Assembly: GCA_947498065.1 (NCBI GenBank)
Contig: CANMIS010000002.1
Span: forward strand, 434,001 to 498,000
Reading direction: 5' to 3'
Length of the DNA: 64,000 nt
Source: an uncultured Erythrobacter sp.
GTDB lineage: Bacteria; Pseudomonadota; Alphaproteobacteria; Sphingomonadales; Sphingomonadaceae
How positions within the stretch are numbered: position 1 is the stretch's first letter; the number at the start of each line of letters is the position of its first letter. Of the stretch, positions 27,773 to 34,772 are shown piece by piece. The notes beneath the pieces were generated by a model. It was not told where the DNA came from and did no database searches. It saw only the letters and a program-made list of their open reading frames with translations. The position numbers and the translations under genes are program-made.

Positions 27773-28186
27773 ATGAGACCATTTTCCCAAAACCCCGCTG
27801 CGGCGTATCGCAAGGTCGACCTTGATGCCCGGATTGAGGCATCCGGCGGCGATGACCTCACTCGGATCTGTCTGGAGGAGGCGGTGACAGCTTTGCGCCA
27901 GGCGGAGCTTGCCTGCGCAGCCGGCGGGTCTGCGGCACGCGATCCTTTGTCCCGAGCGCATGGGATCACCCTATGGCTGTGCCGCGGGGTCGCTTCCGAC
28001 AATCCTTTGCGTGAAGCCCTGGTGCAATTCTACGGCGGGCTAGCTGCGCAGATCCGGCGCAATTTGGCCCAGCCGATACTGGACGAAATCGTGGCTGTTC
28101 GCGGTGATCTTAACGATCTTTTGCAAGCGGCACGATCGGTTGGTGCGCCGGGCAACGTCAACGGGAGCGTCCCCGAGGCGGCATAG
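27773..28186 (+). CDS. FliS-like flagellar chaperone
   Basis: A 137-aa helical protein. NPAAAYRKVDLDARIEASGGDDL resembles the FliS opening 'NPY.AY....V.TASP..L..M', and the following helices (LEEAVTALRQAELAC) have the FliS spacing. FliS binds flagellin's C-terminus and docks on the FlhA cytoplasmic domain. It is divergent from the stand-alone FlhA-domain gene with a 31-nt gap. The 'SP' of the family motif is replaced by GG, so the call is moderate. TTAGGA precedes the ATG. Confidence 0.6.
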   Translation: MRPFSQNPAAAYRKVDLDARIEASGGDDLTRICLEEAVTALRQAELACAAGGSAARDPLSRAHGITLWLCRGVASDNPLREALVQFYGGLAAQIRRNLAQPILDEIVAVRGDLNDLLQAARSVGAPGNVNGSVPEAA

Positions 28187-28206
28187 TCGCAATGCGCTGG
28201 CGGGAG

Positions 28207-29076
28207 CTAGTCGAGCAGAGCCTCGGCGATAATCCGCGCGGCATCCTCTGGGTCTTCCAGCGGATGAAAATGCGTGCGGTCTGGCCTGTGCATGTCGGTC
28301 GCATTGGGCATCGCTGATGCCAGTCCCAGCCAGGTCGGTGAGGATTTGAAGTCGCTGAGCCCCGTCTGCTTTGCCCGCACGATCAGCACTGGAATGACCA
28401 CCTTGGTAGTGGCTGCATGAATGCCGATGTTGCTGCGGCTGCTGGCATAGACACCCGCCTCCACCTCTGGCGAGCAGGCCAGCTCCATTCCATCGCCACT
28501 CGCAGCGGGCACGAGCCCATATCGGCAATAATCGGCGAACACCCGGGGGTCGAACAGGCTGTAGGGTTCACGGTTCTCAAACCGCTCCATCATTGCCTGG
28601 ACAGAGGCAAAGTGGCGTTTGCGCCGCACCGCTGGATGAGGGTTCTCGGCAGTGAACAGGTCTTGTCCCAGCTCATAGAACTCAGGCGGCAGCACGGTTG
28701 GGTCAAACAGAATGTGCTGCTTGAAGAGATGCGGGTGGTCATGCGCCGCCTGCAGTATTGCATGCGCGCCCATCGAATGCCCAATTCCGATCACTTGGCT
28801 CAACTGGAGGTGGGCAAGCATGGCAGCGATATCAGCGGCGATTTCAGCCCAATTGCCGATTGGACCGCCTTCTGACTGGCCGTGCCCGCGCAGGTCCAGC
28901 GAGATGATCTTCCGCTCTATAAAGCGCTCAATAATTGGGTCAAATACCCGCCCATGGAAGCCCGTTGCATGCGCAAAGACCAGGGGTGATCCGCGATCCT
29001 CAGGGGCGCCGCCCCATTCCCAGTAGGCGAGGCGGCGGCCCCCGATTTCGATCGTCTGCAGCGCGGGTGTTCTCAT
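28207..29076 (-). CDS. Alpha/beta-hydrolase
   Basis: A 289-aa cytoplasmic hydrolase without a signal peptide. VFAHATGFHGRVFDPII provides the oxyanion loop, SLDLRGHGQS is the typical strand-turn, and GHSMGAHAILQA holds the nucleophile Ser. The His near the end is in RTHFHPLEDPE, and an acid in a VPVLIVRAKQTG-type strand region completes a plausible triad. The substrate is unknown. It converges on the FliS-like gene, leaving 20 nt between them. Confidence 0.88.
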   Translation of the reverse strand: MRTPALQTIEIGGRRLAYWEWGGAPEDRGSPLVFAHATGFHGRVFDPIIERFIERKIISLDLRGHGQSEGGPIGNWAEIAADIAAMLAHLQLSQVIGIGHSMGAHAILQAAHDHPHLFKQHILFDPTVLPPEFYELGQDLFTAENPHPAVRRKRHFASVQAMMERFENREPYSLFDPRVFADYCRYGLVPAASGDGMELACSPEVEAGVYASSRSNIGIHAATTKVVIPVLIVRAKQTGLSDFKSSPTWLGLASAMPNATDMHRPDRTHFHPLEDPEDAARIIAEALLD

Positions 29077-29100
29077 GCCCCGTGCTGTATGCCCCTCAAA

Positions 29101-30309
29101 TCAGGACGCAACACTTGCTGCTTCTACCGGGGCCTGAGCAGGCTCTTTTGGCAGGGATATCTTCAGCAGGAAGAAGCCTGCGAGAGCCGATACAAGCGAT
29201 CCCGACAACACGCCCAGTTTGACCGCATCAACTTGAGCCGGGTCTGCAAAGGCGAGATTGCCGATAAACAGGCTCATGGTGAAGCCGATGGCTGCGAGCA
29301 GAGAGAGACCGTGAATCTGGCGCCAGTTTACGCCCTCAGGCAGCTTGGCAATGCCAGCCTTCACCGCGACAAGCGCAAAGCCAAAGATGCCGATCTGCTT
29401 GCCGATCAACAGGCCGAGCGCGATGCCAAGCGGCAGCGGCGCAGCGAGATCAGCGGGAGAAATGCCGGTCAGGCTGACACCAGCATTGGCAAAGCCGAAG
29501 ATCGGGATGATCATGAATGCGACCCACGGGTGCAACGCATGCTCCATCCGCAGCAGCGGCTCTGATCCGCCGCGCGCGACTAGCGGGACGGTCATTGCCG
29601 CGGCGACGCCGGCGAGCGTGGCGTGAACGCCGGATTTCAGCACGAAGACCCACATCACTATGGTCAGCAGCACGTAAGGAATGCTGGAGCCAATCCGCAT
29701 ACGGTTGACCGCTATCAGCGCGGCAAAGGCCACCGCTGCGCCGATCAACATATCGGTGTCGAGCGTGCCGGAGTAGAACAGGGCGATAATGGCAATCGCG
29801 CCAATGTCGTCGATCACCGCAATCGCGAGCAGCAAAGCCTTCAGCGCCACAGGCACTCGCGGGCCGAGCAACGACAAGATACCGAGTGCAAACGCGATGT
29901 CGGTTGCCGCTGGGATCGCCCAACCCGCTTGGTTTGCCGGGGTGCCTGAATTGATTGACAGGAATATGAGCGCCGGGATCGCCATGCCGCCAATCGCCGC
30001 AACCAGCGGGAGTGAGGCCTTGTCCCAACTCGATAGCTGTCCTTGGATAACCTCGCGCTTCACTTCCAATCCAATGAGGAAGAAGAACACCGCCATGAGG
30101 CCATCATTGATCCACAATATCAGCGCCTTATCGATGGAGAAACTGCCAACCGCGAGGGTCACTTGCGTGCCCAAGCCATCGAAATAGGCGGCGGCGAAAG
30201 GCGAATTGGCCGCCAGCAGAGCCAGTGCCGCTGCCGCAATCAGGACTATGCCGCCCGCGCTTTCCTGCTTGAGGAAGTCGCGTAGGGCTTCGCTCACTTT
30301 GTTAATCAC
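29101..30309 (-). CDS. nhaA: Na+/H+ antiporter NhaA
   Basis: A 402-aa inner-membrane antiporter exporting Na+ (or Li+) in exchange for protons, used for pH and salt homeostasis in marine bacteria. About 11-12 hydrophobic spans are visible. The N-terminus VSEALRDFLKQESAGGIVLI, LKREVIQGQLS, the AIPAATDIAFALGIL segment carrying the Asp pair region, and VIDDIGAIAIIALFYSG (second essential Asp region) are NhaA hallmarks. The start is GTG at 30309, preceded by GAGGGA about 9 nt away. It is monocistronic or loosely linked to the hydrolase downstream. Confidence 0.95.
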   Translation of the reverse strand: MINKVSEALRDFLKQESAGGIVLIAAAALALLAANSPFAAAYFDGLGTQVTLAVGSFSIDKALILWINDGLMAVFFFLIGLEVKREVIQGQLSSWDKASLPLVAAIGGMAIPALIFLSINSGTPANQAGWAIPAATDIAFALGILSLLGPRVPVALKALLLAIAVIDDIGAIAIIALFYSGTLDTDMLIGAAVAFAALIAVNRMRIGSSIPYVLLTIVMWVFVLKSGVHATLAGVAAAMTVPLVARGGSEPLLRMEHALHPWVAFMIIPIFGFANAGVSLTGISPADLAAPLPLGIALGLLIGKQIGIFGFALVAVKAGIAKLPEGVNWRQIHGLSLLAAIGFTMSLFIGNLAFADPAQVDAVKLGVLSGSLVSALAGFFLLKISLPKEPAQAPVEAASVAS

Positions 30310-30431
30310 GTATCAGTTCCCTCAGGTCAAAATGTGTATTTCGTTTCTGACCCAACGCTTGATCATGCCGCTGTTTCCCGAAAATCGGAGCGAATGCGTC
30401 GTATTTGAGCGAAGGCACTGAGATTGCACCA

Positions 30432-31112
30432 TTATCCGCCGCCTAGCCAACGCGCGGCCATGCCGGTTCCGATCGCCACCGAGACGCCGCCCGCCAATGC
30501 CAGGCACACAAGCACTTTGAATGTCGAGCCGCCGCTATTGCCCGCCACTGGCCTATCGAACTTGCGCGAGCCCGTGATCATTGGGCCGATGAGATCACGC
30601 TTGCCGAGGAACTGGTATCCGAACACCGCGAGCAAGTGCAGGGCGATTAGTGCGATGAGCACCCAGAAACCCGTCTCATGCCAGTCGGTGAGCCAATCAG
30701 CTGTCATCACTCCGACCAGCGAGTTGAGCGGTCCTGTCGCGCCGTCATAGGGGTCACCTGCGAACAGGCCCATGCCGGCCTGAGCGAGCATAACGATCAG
30801 CAAGGCCGCAACGCTCCACCCGCCCGATGGGCTGTGACCAATGGCCGAAGGGCTGCGTTTGTGACGGCCTATGAGGTCCTGCAGGCCTGCCACGGGCGAG
30901 CGCAGGAAGCCGGCGAAGCGCGCCGTCTCGCTGCCGACTAGGCCCCACAAGATGCGGAACAGCACTAGCGCGAGAAGCACCAATCCAAGGCGCATGTGCC
31001 AGCCCATTTCGCCGTTTTCTGCGGTCCACCACATGGCGGGAACCAGAAGCGCAAAGCCCCAATGCGAAAGCCGCACGGGCCAGTCCCAAATCGGTGTTTT
31101 CTGCGGCAACAT
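30432..31112 (-). CDS. Cytochrome b561-type membrane protein
   Basis: A 226-aa di-haem cytochrome b of the b561/hydrogenase-type family. It opens WDWPVRLSHWGFALLV with the first haem His, has a second in GWHMRLGLVLL, and further His in LTDWHETGFWVLIALIALHLLAVFGY. About five membrane spans are expected. It probably transfers quinol electrons to the c-type cytochrome encoded just upstream. AGGAG lies 6 nt before the ATG. Its 81-nt gap from the cytochrome c' gene suggests one operon. Confidence 0.88.
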   Translation of the reverse strand: MLPQKTPIWDWPVRLSHWGFALLVPAMWWTAENGEMGWHMRLGLVLLALVLFRILWGLVGSETARFAGFLRSPVAGLQDLIGRHKRSPSAIGHSPSGGWSVAALLIVMLAQAGMGLFAGDPYDGATGPLNSLVGVMTADWLTDWHETGFWVLIALIALHLLAVFGYQFLGKRDLIGPMITGSRKFDRPVAGNSGGSTFKVLVCLALAGGVSVAIGTGMAARWLGGG

Positions 31113-31192
31113 GGATCACTCCTGAGCCGGTTTGAGAGTTGCTCTTTGCGCGGGCAGCACGCTAACCGCGCCGCTCAGTCAGAGCGCCTTAG

Positions 31193-31699
31193 TCAGTCCT
31201 TATCGAGGCGGAAGTTGTCGTGGCAGGCTTTGCACGATCCGCCCATGTTCTTCACGCCTTCACCCACTGCGGCGATTTCGCCGGTGCCAGCGGCGGCTGC
31301 CAAAGCAGCGCTGGTGTCGACCAGCTTCTGCGCAGCGGCTGCGAACTCTTCGGGTTTCTCCCAAATGCTCTCAAGCGCTTCGGTATCTGCGCCCGAATCC
31401 ACGCCTGTCCCCTCTGGGAAGTAGTCTGGGATCTTTTGCGCATTGGTGTTGATGGTGTTTGCGCTCGCTTCGATCACGCTGAAGTCTGGCGCTTCGGCTT
31501 CGAGCTGTCCGCGGATCGCTTTGAATGCGTCGCCAATTTCCTCAAAATTGTTCTGCCGAACCTCGATGATCGAGGCGTCTTCGCTGGCGACTTCGATCGC
31601 CTCAGGCGCTGCTGCATCGTCAGAGGTCTCGCCGCAAGCGGCCAATGCGCCGATCATTGCGAAGGCCAAAACTGGGTGGGAAAGACGGCGGGACAACAT
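31193..31699 (-). CDS. Cytochrome c'-type lipoprotein
   Basis: A 168-aa periplasmic protein. The signal carries a lipobox (ALAAC, Cys near residue 21), so it is likely membrane-anchored. The mature part is a four-helix bundle with the C-terminal haem motif CKACH followed by DNFR, the cytochrome c' arrangement. Functions in the family range from electron transfer to NO binding. The start at 31699 is supported by AAGGAG 9 nt upstream. It is followed by the cytochrome b561-type gene, a common pairing. Confidence 0.88.
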   Translation of the reverse strand: MLSRRLSHPVLAFAMIGALAACGETSDDAAAPEAIEVASEDASIIEVRQNNFEEIGDAFKAIRGQLEAEAPDFSVIEASANTINTNAQKIPDYFPEGTGVDSGADTEALESIWEKPEEFAAAAQKLVDTSAALAAAAGTGEIAAVGEGVKNMGGSCKACHDNFRLDKD

Positions 31700-31825
31700 A
31701 GGGCGGCTCCTTTTGCGAGGGTATGACGGCAAGGCCTCTATCACGTTTGTGGCTGAAATGCCTCGGTAATTTTGCACGGGCTTTGAGCGGGGCGTTTCGG
31801 GATTGGAACACAGATGCAATTTGCG

Positions 31826-31840
31826 AAAGTGTGACTTTTG
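31826..31840 (-). repeat. Short dispersed repeat CAAAAGTCACACTTT, copy 3 (inverse)
   Basis: The plus strand reads AAAGTGTGACTTTTG. On the minus strand the match to the 18.4-kb copies extends to CTCAAAAGTCACACTTT, the same flanking as at 18421. Confidence 0.8.
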
Positions 31841-31887
31841 AGATTTTATAATTAAGAATAGTATCTTAAGACTCATCAAGCTGTAGG

Positions 31888-31902
31888 AAGTGTGACTTTT
31901 GG
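31888..31902 (-). repeat. Short dispersed repeat, copy 4 (inverse)
   Basis: The plus strand reads AAGTGTGACTTTTGG, 61 nt from copy 3. The intervening sequence differs from that of the 18.4-kb pair, but the spacing is nearly the same. Confidence 0.78.
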
Positions 31903-32048
31903 CGATCAACCGTTCCATACCCAAAATATGGCGGCAAGATTGGTGTTTCGGACAGGTCAGCATGGCTGCTGAAATACCAAAGTGCGGGCGCGTAGGAAAA
32001 TCTACGATTCCCGGGCTGCGCAGTTCAAATGCCTGTGCGAGGCTAGAC

Positions 32049-32834
32049 TCAGCCAGCGGCGGACTGCAGCATGGGTACGCCGAATTTCCACTTGTCGCGA
32101 AACGCCTTGGTCTCGGTCATGTGCTGCGCAGTTTCGCGTTGGTGCAGCCATAATCCGCCAGCAATCGACGCAACGCCCATGGCTGACAAAGCGGTCACTG
32201 TGCCGACGGCAATTTCCGGGGTTTCCGGTATCGTCAAAGCGCTGATGCAATAGCAGATCAGCAGCAAACCACAGGTTGCGACGGGCGCTCCAATCCAGCT
32301 GCGCGAAAACGCCATCCTATGCTCGTCGATATAGTGCTTGGAGGGTGCTCGCCAAAATTCCCGCCACAACTCAAAATCAGCCCAAGGCAGGTCCTCGCCC
32401 GATTTCTTGAGCCGCCTCTGGTGAAGCAAAGTTCCAAAGATAATAAGCAGCAGCGCTACGCCGGTTGGAACCGCTGACATGGTTGCGTACGCCAGTGCAA
32501 CCATGTCGTCTTCTACTTGGCGCGCGAAATGAGCCGACAGGCTAATCAGATGAAGCCCAGCGGCAAAAAGCGGCCAGATCCTCTTTGCGTTGAGCGCGAG
32601 AGCTCCAAATGCAACAAAGCCTATTGCATCGGCCAACAGCGCAACCGCATCGACTTCCCAGAACTTGGGTGCGACAGAACCGTAAGCTATGCTCTGTACT
32701 AGGAACGTTGCTGCTACGAAACCTGCGCCAGTTCTCTCCGGAGCGCCTCCACGCCATGCTGCCAGACCCAGCGCTGCCAACCAAATGCTGTAATACAGCA
32801 AAATGCCCGGTTCGCTGAAATCTGGCAATGCCAA
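32049..32834 (-). CDS. Multi-span membrane protein, tandem paralogue B (hypothetical)
   Basis: A 261-aa inner-membrane protein with about 6-7 hydrophobic segments, two N-terminal, three central and two near residues 185-235. I do not recognise the family. The conserved core shared with its neighbour includes NAKRIWPLFAAG, SLSAHFARQVEDD and AFSRSWIG. The cytoplasmic-looking loop around residues 140-175 is charged (HQRRLKKSGEDL). The only in-frame start is TTG at 32834; the paralogue also uses TTG, so weak initiation may be deliberate. It is last in the operon beginning with the LuxR-type regulator at 34569. Confidence 0.8.
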   Translation of the reverse strand: MALPDFSEPGILLYYSIWLAALGLAAWRGGAPERTGAGFVAATFLVQSIAYGSVAPKFWEVDAVALLADAIGFVAFGALALNAKRIWPLFAAGLHLISLSAHFARQVEDDMVALAYATMSAVPTGVALLLIIFGTLLHQRRLKKSGEDLPWADFELWREFWRAPSKHYIDEHRMAFSRSWIGAPVATCGLLLICYCISALTIPETPEIAVGTVTALSAMGVASIAGGLWLHQRETAQHMTETKAFRDKWKFGVPMLQSAAG

Positions 32835-32871
32835 GTCTTATCTCGCTATTTTGAATAGTTGCGCTGGTTTT

Positions 32872-33657
32872 TCAGCCAGCGGCGGATTGCGGCATGGGTA
32901 CGCCGAATTTCCATTTGTCGCGAAATGCTTTGGTCTCAGCCAAATGCCGCGCTGTTTCGCGCTGGTGCAGCCATAACCCGCCAGCGATTGAGGCAAGGCC
33001 GATGCTAAACAATGCGGTCACGGTGCCAAAAGCGATCTTTGGACTGTTGGGTAAGTATAGCGCACTAACGCAGTAACAGATCACCGAAAAACCGCACACC
33101 GCGACTGGCACACCGATCCAACTGCGTGAAAAAGCGAGCCTGTGTTCATCGATATATTGTTTTGAGGGAGCTCGCCACAATTCGCGCCATAGGTCAAAGT
33201 CGGTCCAAGCCAAGTCTTGACCGTTTTTCTTGAGTCGCCTTTGGTGGAACAACGTGCCGAGGATCAAGAGAAGCAAAACCAGGCTAGTTGGAACAACCTT
33301 CATGGTGGCATAGGCTAACGCAATCACATCATCTTCCACTTGCCGTGCAAAATGAGCGGAAAGACTAATCAATTGAAAGCCAGCGGCAAACAATGGCCAG
33401 ATCCTCTTTGCATTGAGGGCTATCGCTCCAAATCCGACAAACAAGATAGAATCAGCCAATAGCGCAACCGGATCCACTTCCCAGAATCTGGTTGGAACAG
33501 AAGCATAAGCGATACTTTGAATAAGCACAGTTGATAGGATGAAAGAGGCACCGGCACGCTCTGGCGCTCCACCGCGCCAAGCTGCCAGACCAACAGCGAT
33601 CAAAAGAATGCTGAAGTACAGCGCAATAGTTGGTTCGCTTAGGTCTGGCAGTGACAA
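32872..33657 (-). CDS. Multi-span membrane protein, tandem paralogue A (hypothetical)
   Basis: A 261-aa protein of the same length as the downstream paralogue and roughly 70% identical by eye, with highest identity at the C-terminus (KAFRDKWKFGVPM). It starts with TTG at 33657, only 4 nt after the stop of the small helical protein gene, indicating translational linkage. Its codons are visibly more AT-rich than those of copy B, which suggests an older duplication with divergent base composition or separate acquisition. Function unknown; a membrane sensor or partner of the tail-anchored regulator is an inference from context. Confidence 0.8.
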   Translation of the reverse strand: MSLPDLSEPTIALYFSILLIAVGLAAWRGGAPERAGASFILSTVLIQSIAYASVPTRFWEVDPVALLADSILFVGFGAIALNAKRIWPLFAAGFQLISLSAHFARQVEDDVIALAYATMKVVPTSLVLLLLILGTLFHQRRLKKNGQDLAWTDFDLWRELWRAPSKQYIDEHRLAFSRSWIGVPVAVCGFSVICYCVSALYLPNSPKIAFGTVTALFSIGLASIAGGLWLHQRETARHLAETKAFRDKWKFGVPMPQSAAG

Positions 33658-33661
33658 AGTT

Positions 33662-34000
33662 TCAGCTCGCGATCTTTAGTACCGGAGAAGGCTGTGTCTC
33701 GGCAGCACGATCCGGGCAGTTCCAACTGTTGTCTGCTTGTTCTTTGATGATCTTATCCATCGCAGAGTGTGCCAAGGCAAGGCTCTTGCGCGCTTCGGCA
33801 ACACTGCGCATCGCATCAGTAAGATGGCCGATCGGACGCTGGCCGTCGATGACATCGACATCCATTTCGATCCGAGCCTTCGTCGCGAGGCTAAGCAATT
33901 CGCCGATTTGACCCAGATTGGTGTCCGTATCGGCCGCCAGCAGGTGATTGAGTTCGCTGATCTGATTAACGAGTTCGAGATCTTGTGCCGTCATTTTCAT
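33662..34000 (-). CDS. Small helical protein (hypothetical)
   Basis: A cytoplasmic protein of about 112 aa, mostly alpha-helical, with regularly spaced leucines (LELVNQISELNHLL, IGELLSLATKARIEM). It could form a coiled coil or four-helix bundle. The C-terminal 25 residues look disordered. Several ATGs lie within 30 nt; I chose 34000 because GGAG sits 6 nt upstream. A start at 34021 is possible. It lies in a tight operon between the LuxR-type regulator and the two membrane paralogues. No family recognised. Confidence 0.65.
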   Translation of the reverse strand: MKMTAQDLELVNQISELNHLLAADTDTNLGQIGELLSLATKARIEMDVDVIDGQRPIGHLTDAMRSVAEARKSLALAHSAMDKIIKEQADNSWNCPDRAAETQPSPVLKIAS

Positions 34001-34047
34001 CATATTCTCCATGCGCACCATTGTGCATTAAGGGGTTGCAGGCATGG

Positions 34048-34569
34048 TTAGAGAATATCGCCTACCGTTACGCTGATCGCGGTGACGACCAGCGCGGTAG
34101 CGGCGACGGTGAAAGCGATCGTGAAGATCACCAGCAACCGCCACCAAGGGCCGTATTTTCCATCCAGTACCTCAAGGCGCGAGGGCGGAAAATCAAGCGA
34201 TGAATAGTCATCAGCAGCCATATTCGGCTGCACTGCTCGATCGTCTTGAGCCGCGTCTTGAGGCGGGAATTGGTTAAGTTCAGGCTCTGGATCGAGATGG
34301 GAAAAACCATATGCGGTTTGGCCGCATATGGCGCGTAGGCGAACATATTCGCGGATCGTGGATGCACGGTCAGCGGTTTCGAGCTTTGCCTTCACATATT
34401 GAAAGCGCTGCTCAATGGTGCTGGGCGAGAGGCCGAGTTTGCGGGCGATTTCTTTGTTCGGCAAATGGGCGGCGGCATGCTCCATCACCTCTGTCTGACG
34501 GTCCGTCAAACTGGCGAGTAAGTCGGCTGCGTGTTGCCGCTGGATTGTCTGGGGATCTGAATTTTTCAC
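34048..34569 (-). CDS. Tail-anchored LuxR-type (HTH) regulator
   Basis: A 173-aa protein with an unusual layout. The DNA-binding LuxR helix-turn-helix is at the N-terminus (about residues 18-70: LTDRQTEVMEHAA, NKEIARKLGLSPSTIEQR, KLETADR). A disordered acidic linker follows, and a single hydrophobic helix near residues 148-170 (LLVIFTIAFTVAATALVVTAI) ends the protein. It should therefore be a membrane-tethered transcription factor. It starts with GTG at 34569. An interrupted palindrome lies just upstream. It heads an operon with a small helical protein and two membrane paralogues. Confidence 0.8.
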   Translation of the reverse strand: MKNSDPQTIQRQHAADLLASLTDRQTEVMEHAAAHLPNKEIARKLGLSPSTIEQRFQYVKAKLETADRASTIREYVRLRAICGQTAYGFSHLDPEPELNQFPPQDAAQDDRAVQPNMAADDYSSLDFPPSRLEVLDGKYGPWWRLLVIFTIAFTVAATALVVTAISVTVGDIL

Positions 34570-34580
34570 GTATCGTGGTT

Positions 34581-34611
34581 AACGGAATCGCCCGATTCGG
34601 GCAAAATCGTT
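34581..34611. promoter_or_regulatory. Interrupted palindrome upstream of the tail-anchored regulator
   Basis: The core GCCCGATTCGGGC (34590-34602) is a perfect 13-nt palindrome. Imperfect flanks extend symmetry to AACG/CGTT, with 11 of 15 pairs matching. It starts 12 nt before the GTG, so it could be an autoregulatory operator or a hairpin in the leader RNA. Confidence 0.45.
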
Positions 34612-34772
34612 GCGCCATAGACACGTCCAAAATTGATCGGTTTTGACCGTCAGGCAGCACAAAGTAGTTATTTTTGCTCGGTTAAACGAGCCTCAATCTG
34701 CCGCTAAAATGGTCACTTCTACTTAGTGGGAAGCTAAGGCATTTGCGTCCTCCGGCTTGCTTTGGGCAGTTT

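Larger units (their letters stand above)
31700..32048. other. Non-coding interval carrying the second repeat pair
   Basis: No gene is supported in these 349 nt. The part from about 31810 to 31905 is clearly AT-richer than its surroundings and contains the inverse-oriented repeats at 31826 and 31888. It should also hold the promoter of the cytochrome operon, but I see no clear boxes. Confidence 0.6.

Noticed and set aside
27749..27961. Possible missing N-terminal part of FlhA in another frame upstream of the stand-alone domain
   Set aside because: That frame has no membrane helices or FlhA motifs, and an in-frame stop and a divergent gene exclude a simple frameshift.
32049..33657. Composite transposon or phage origin for the tandem membrane paralogues
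   Set aside because: No flanking inverted repeats, transposase or integrase is present; simple tandem duplication explains them.
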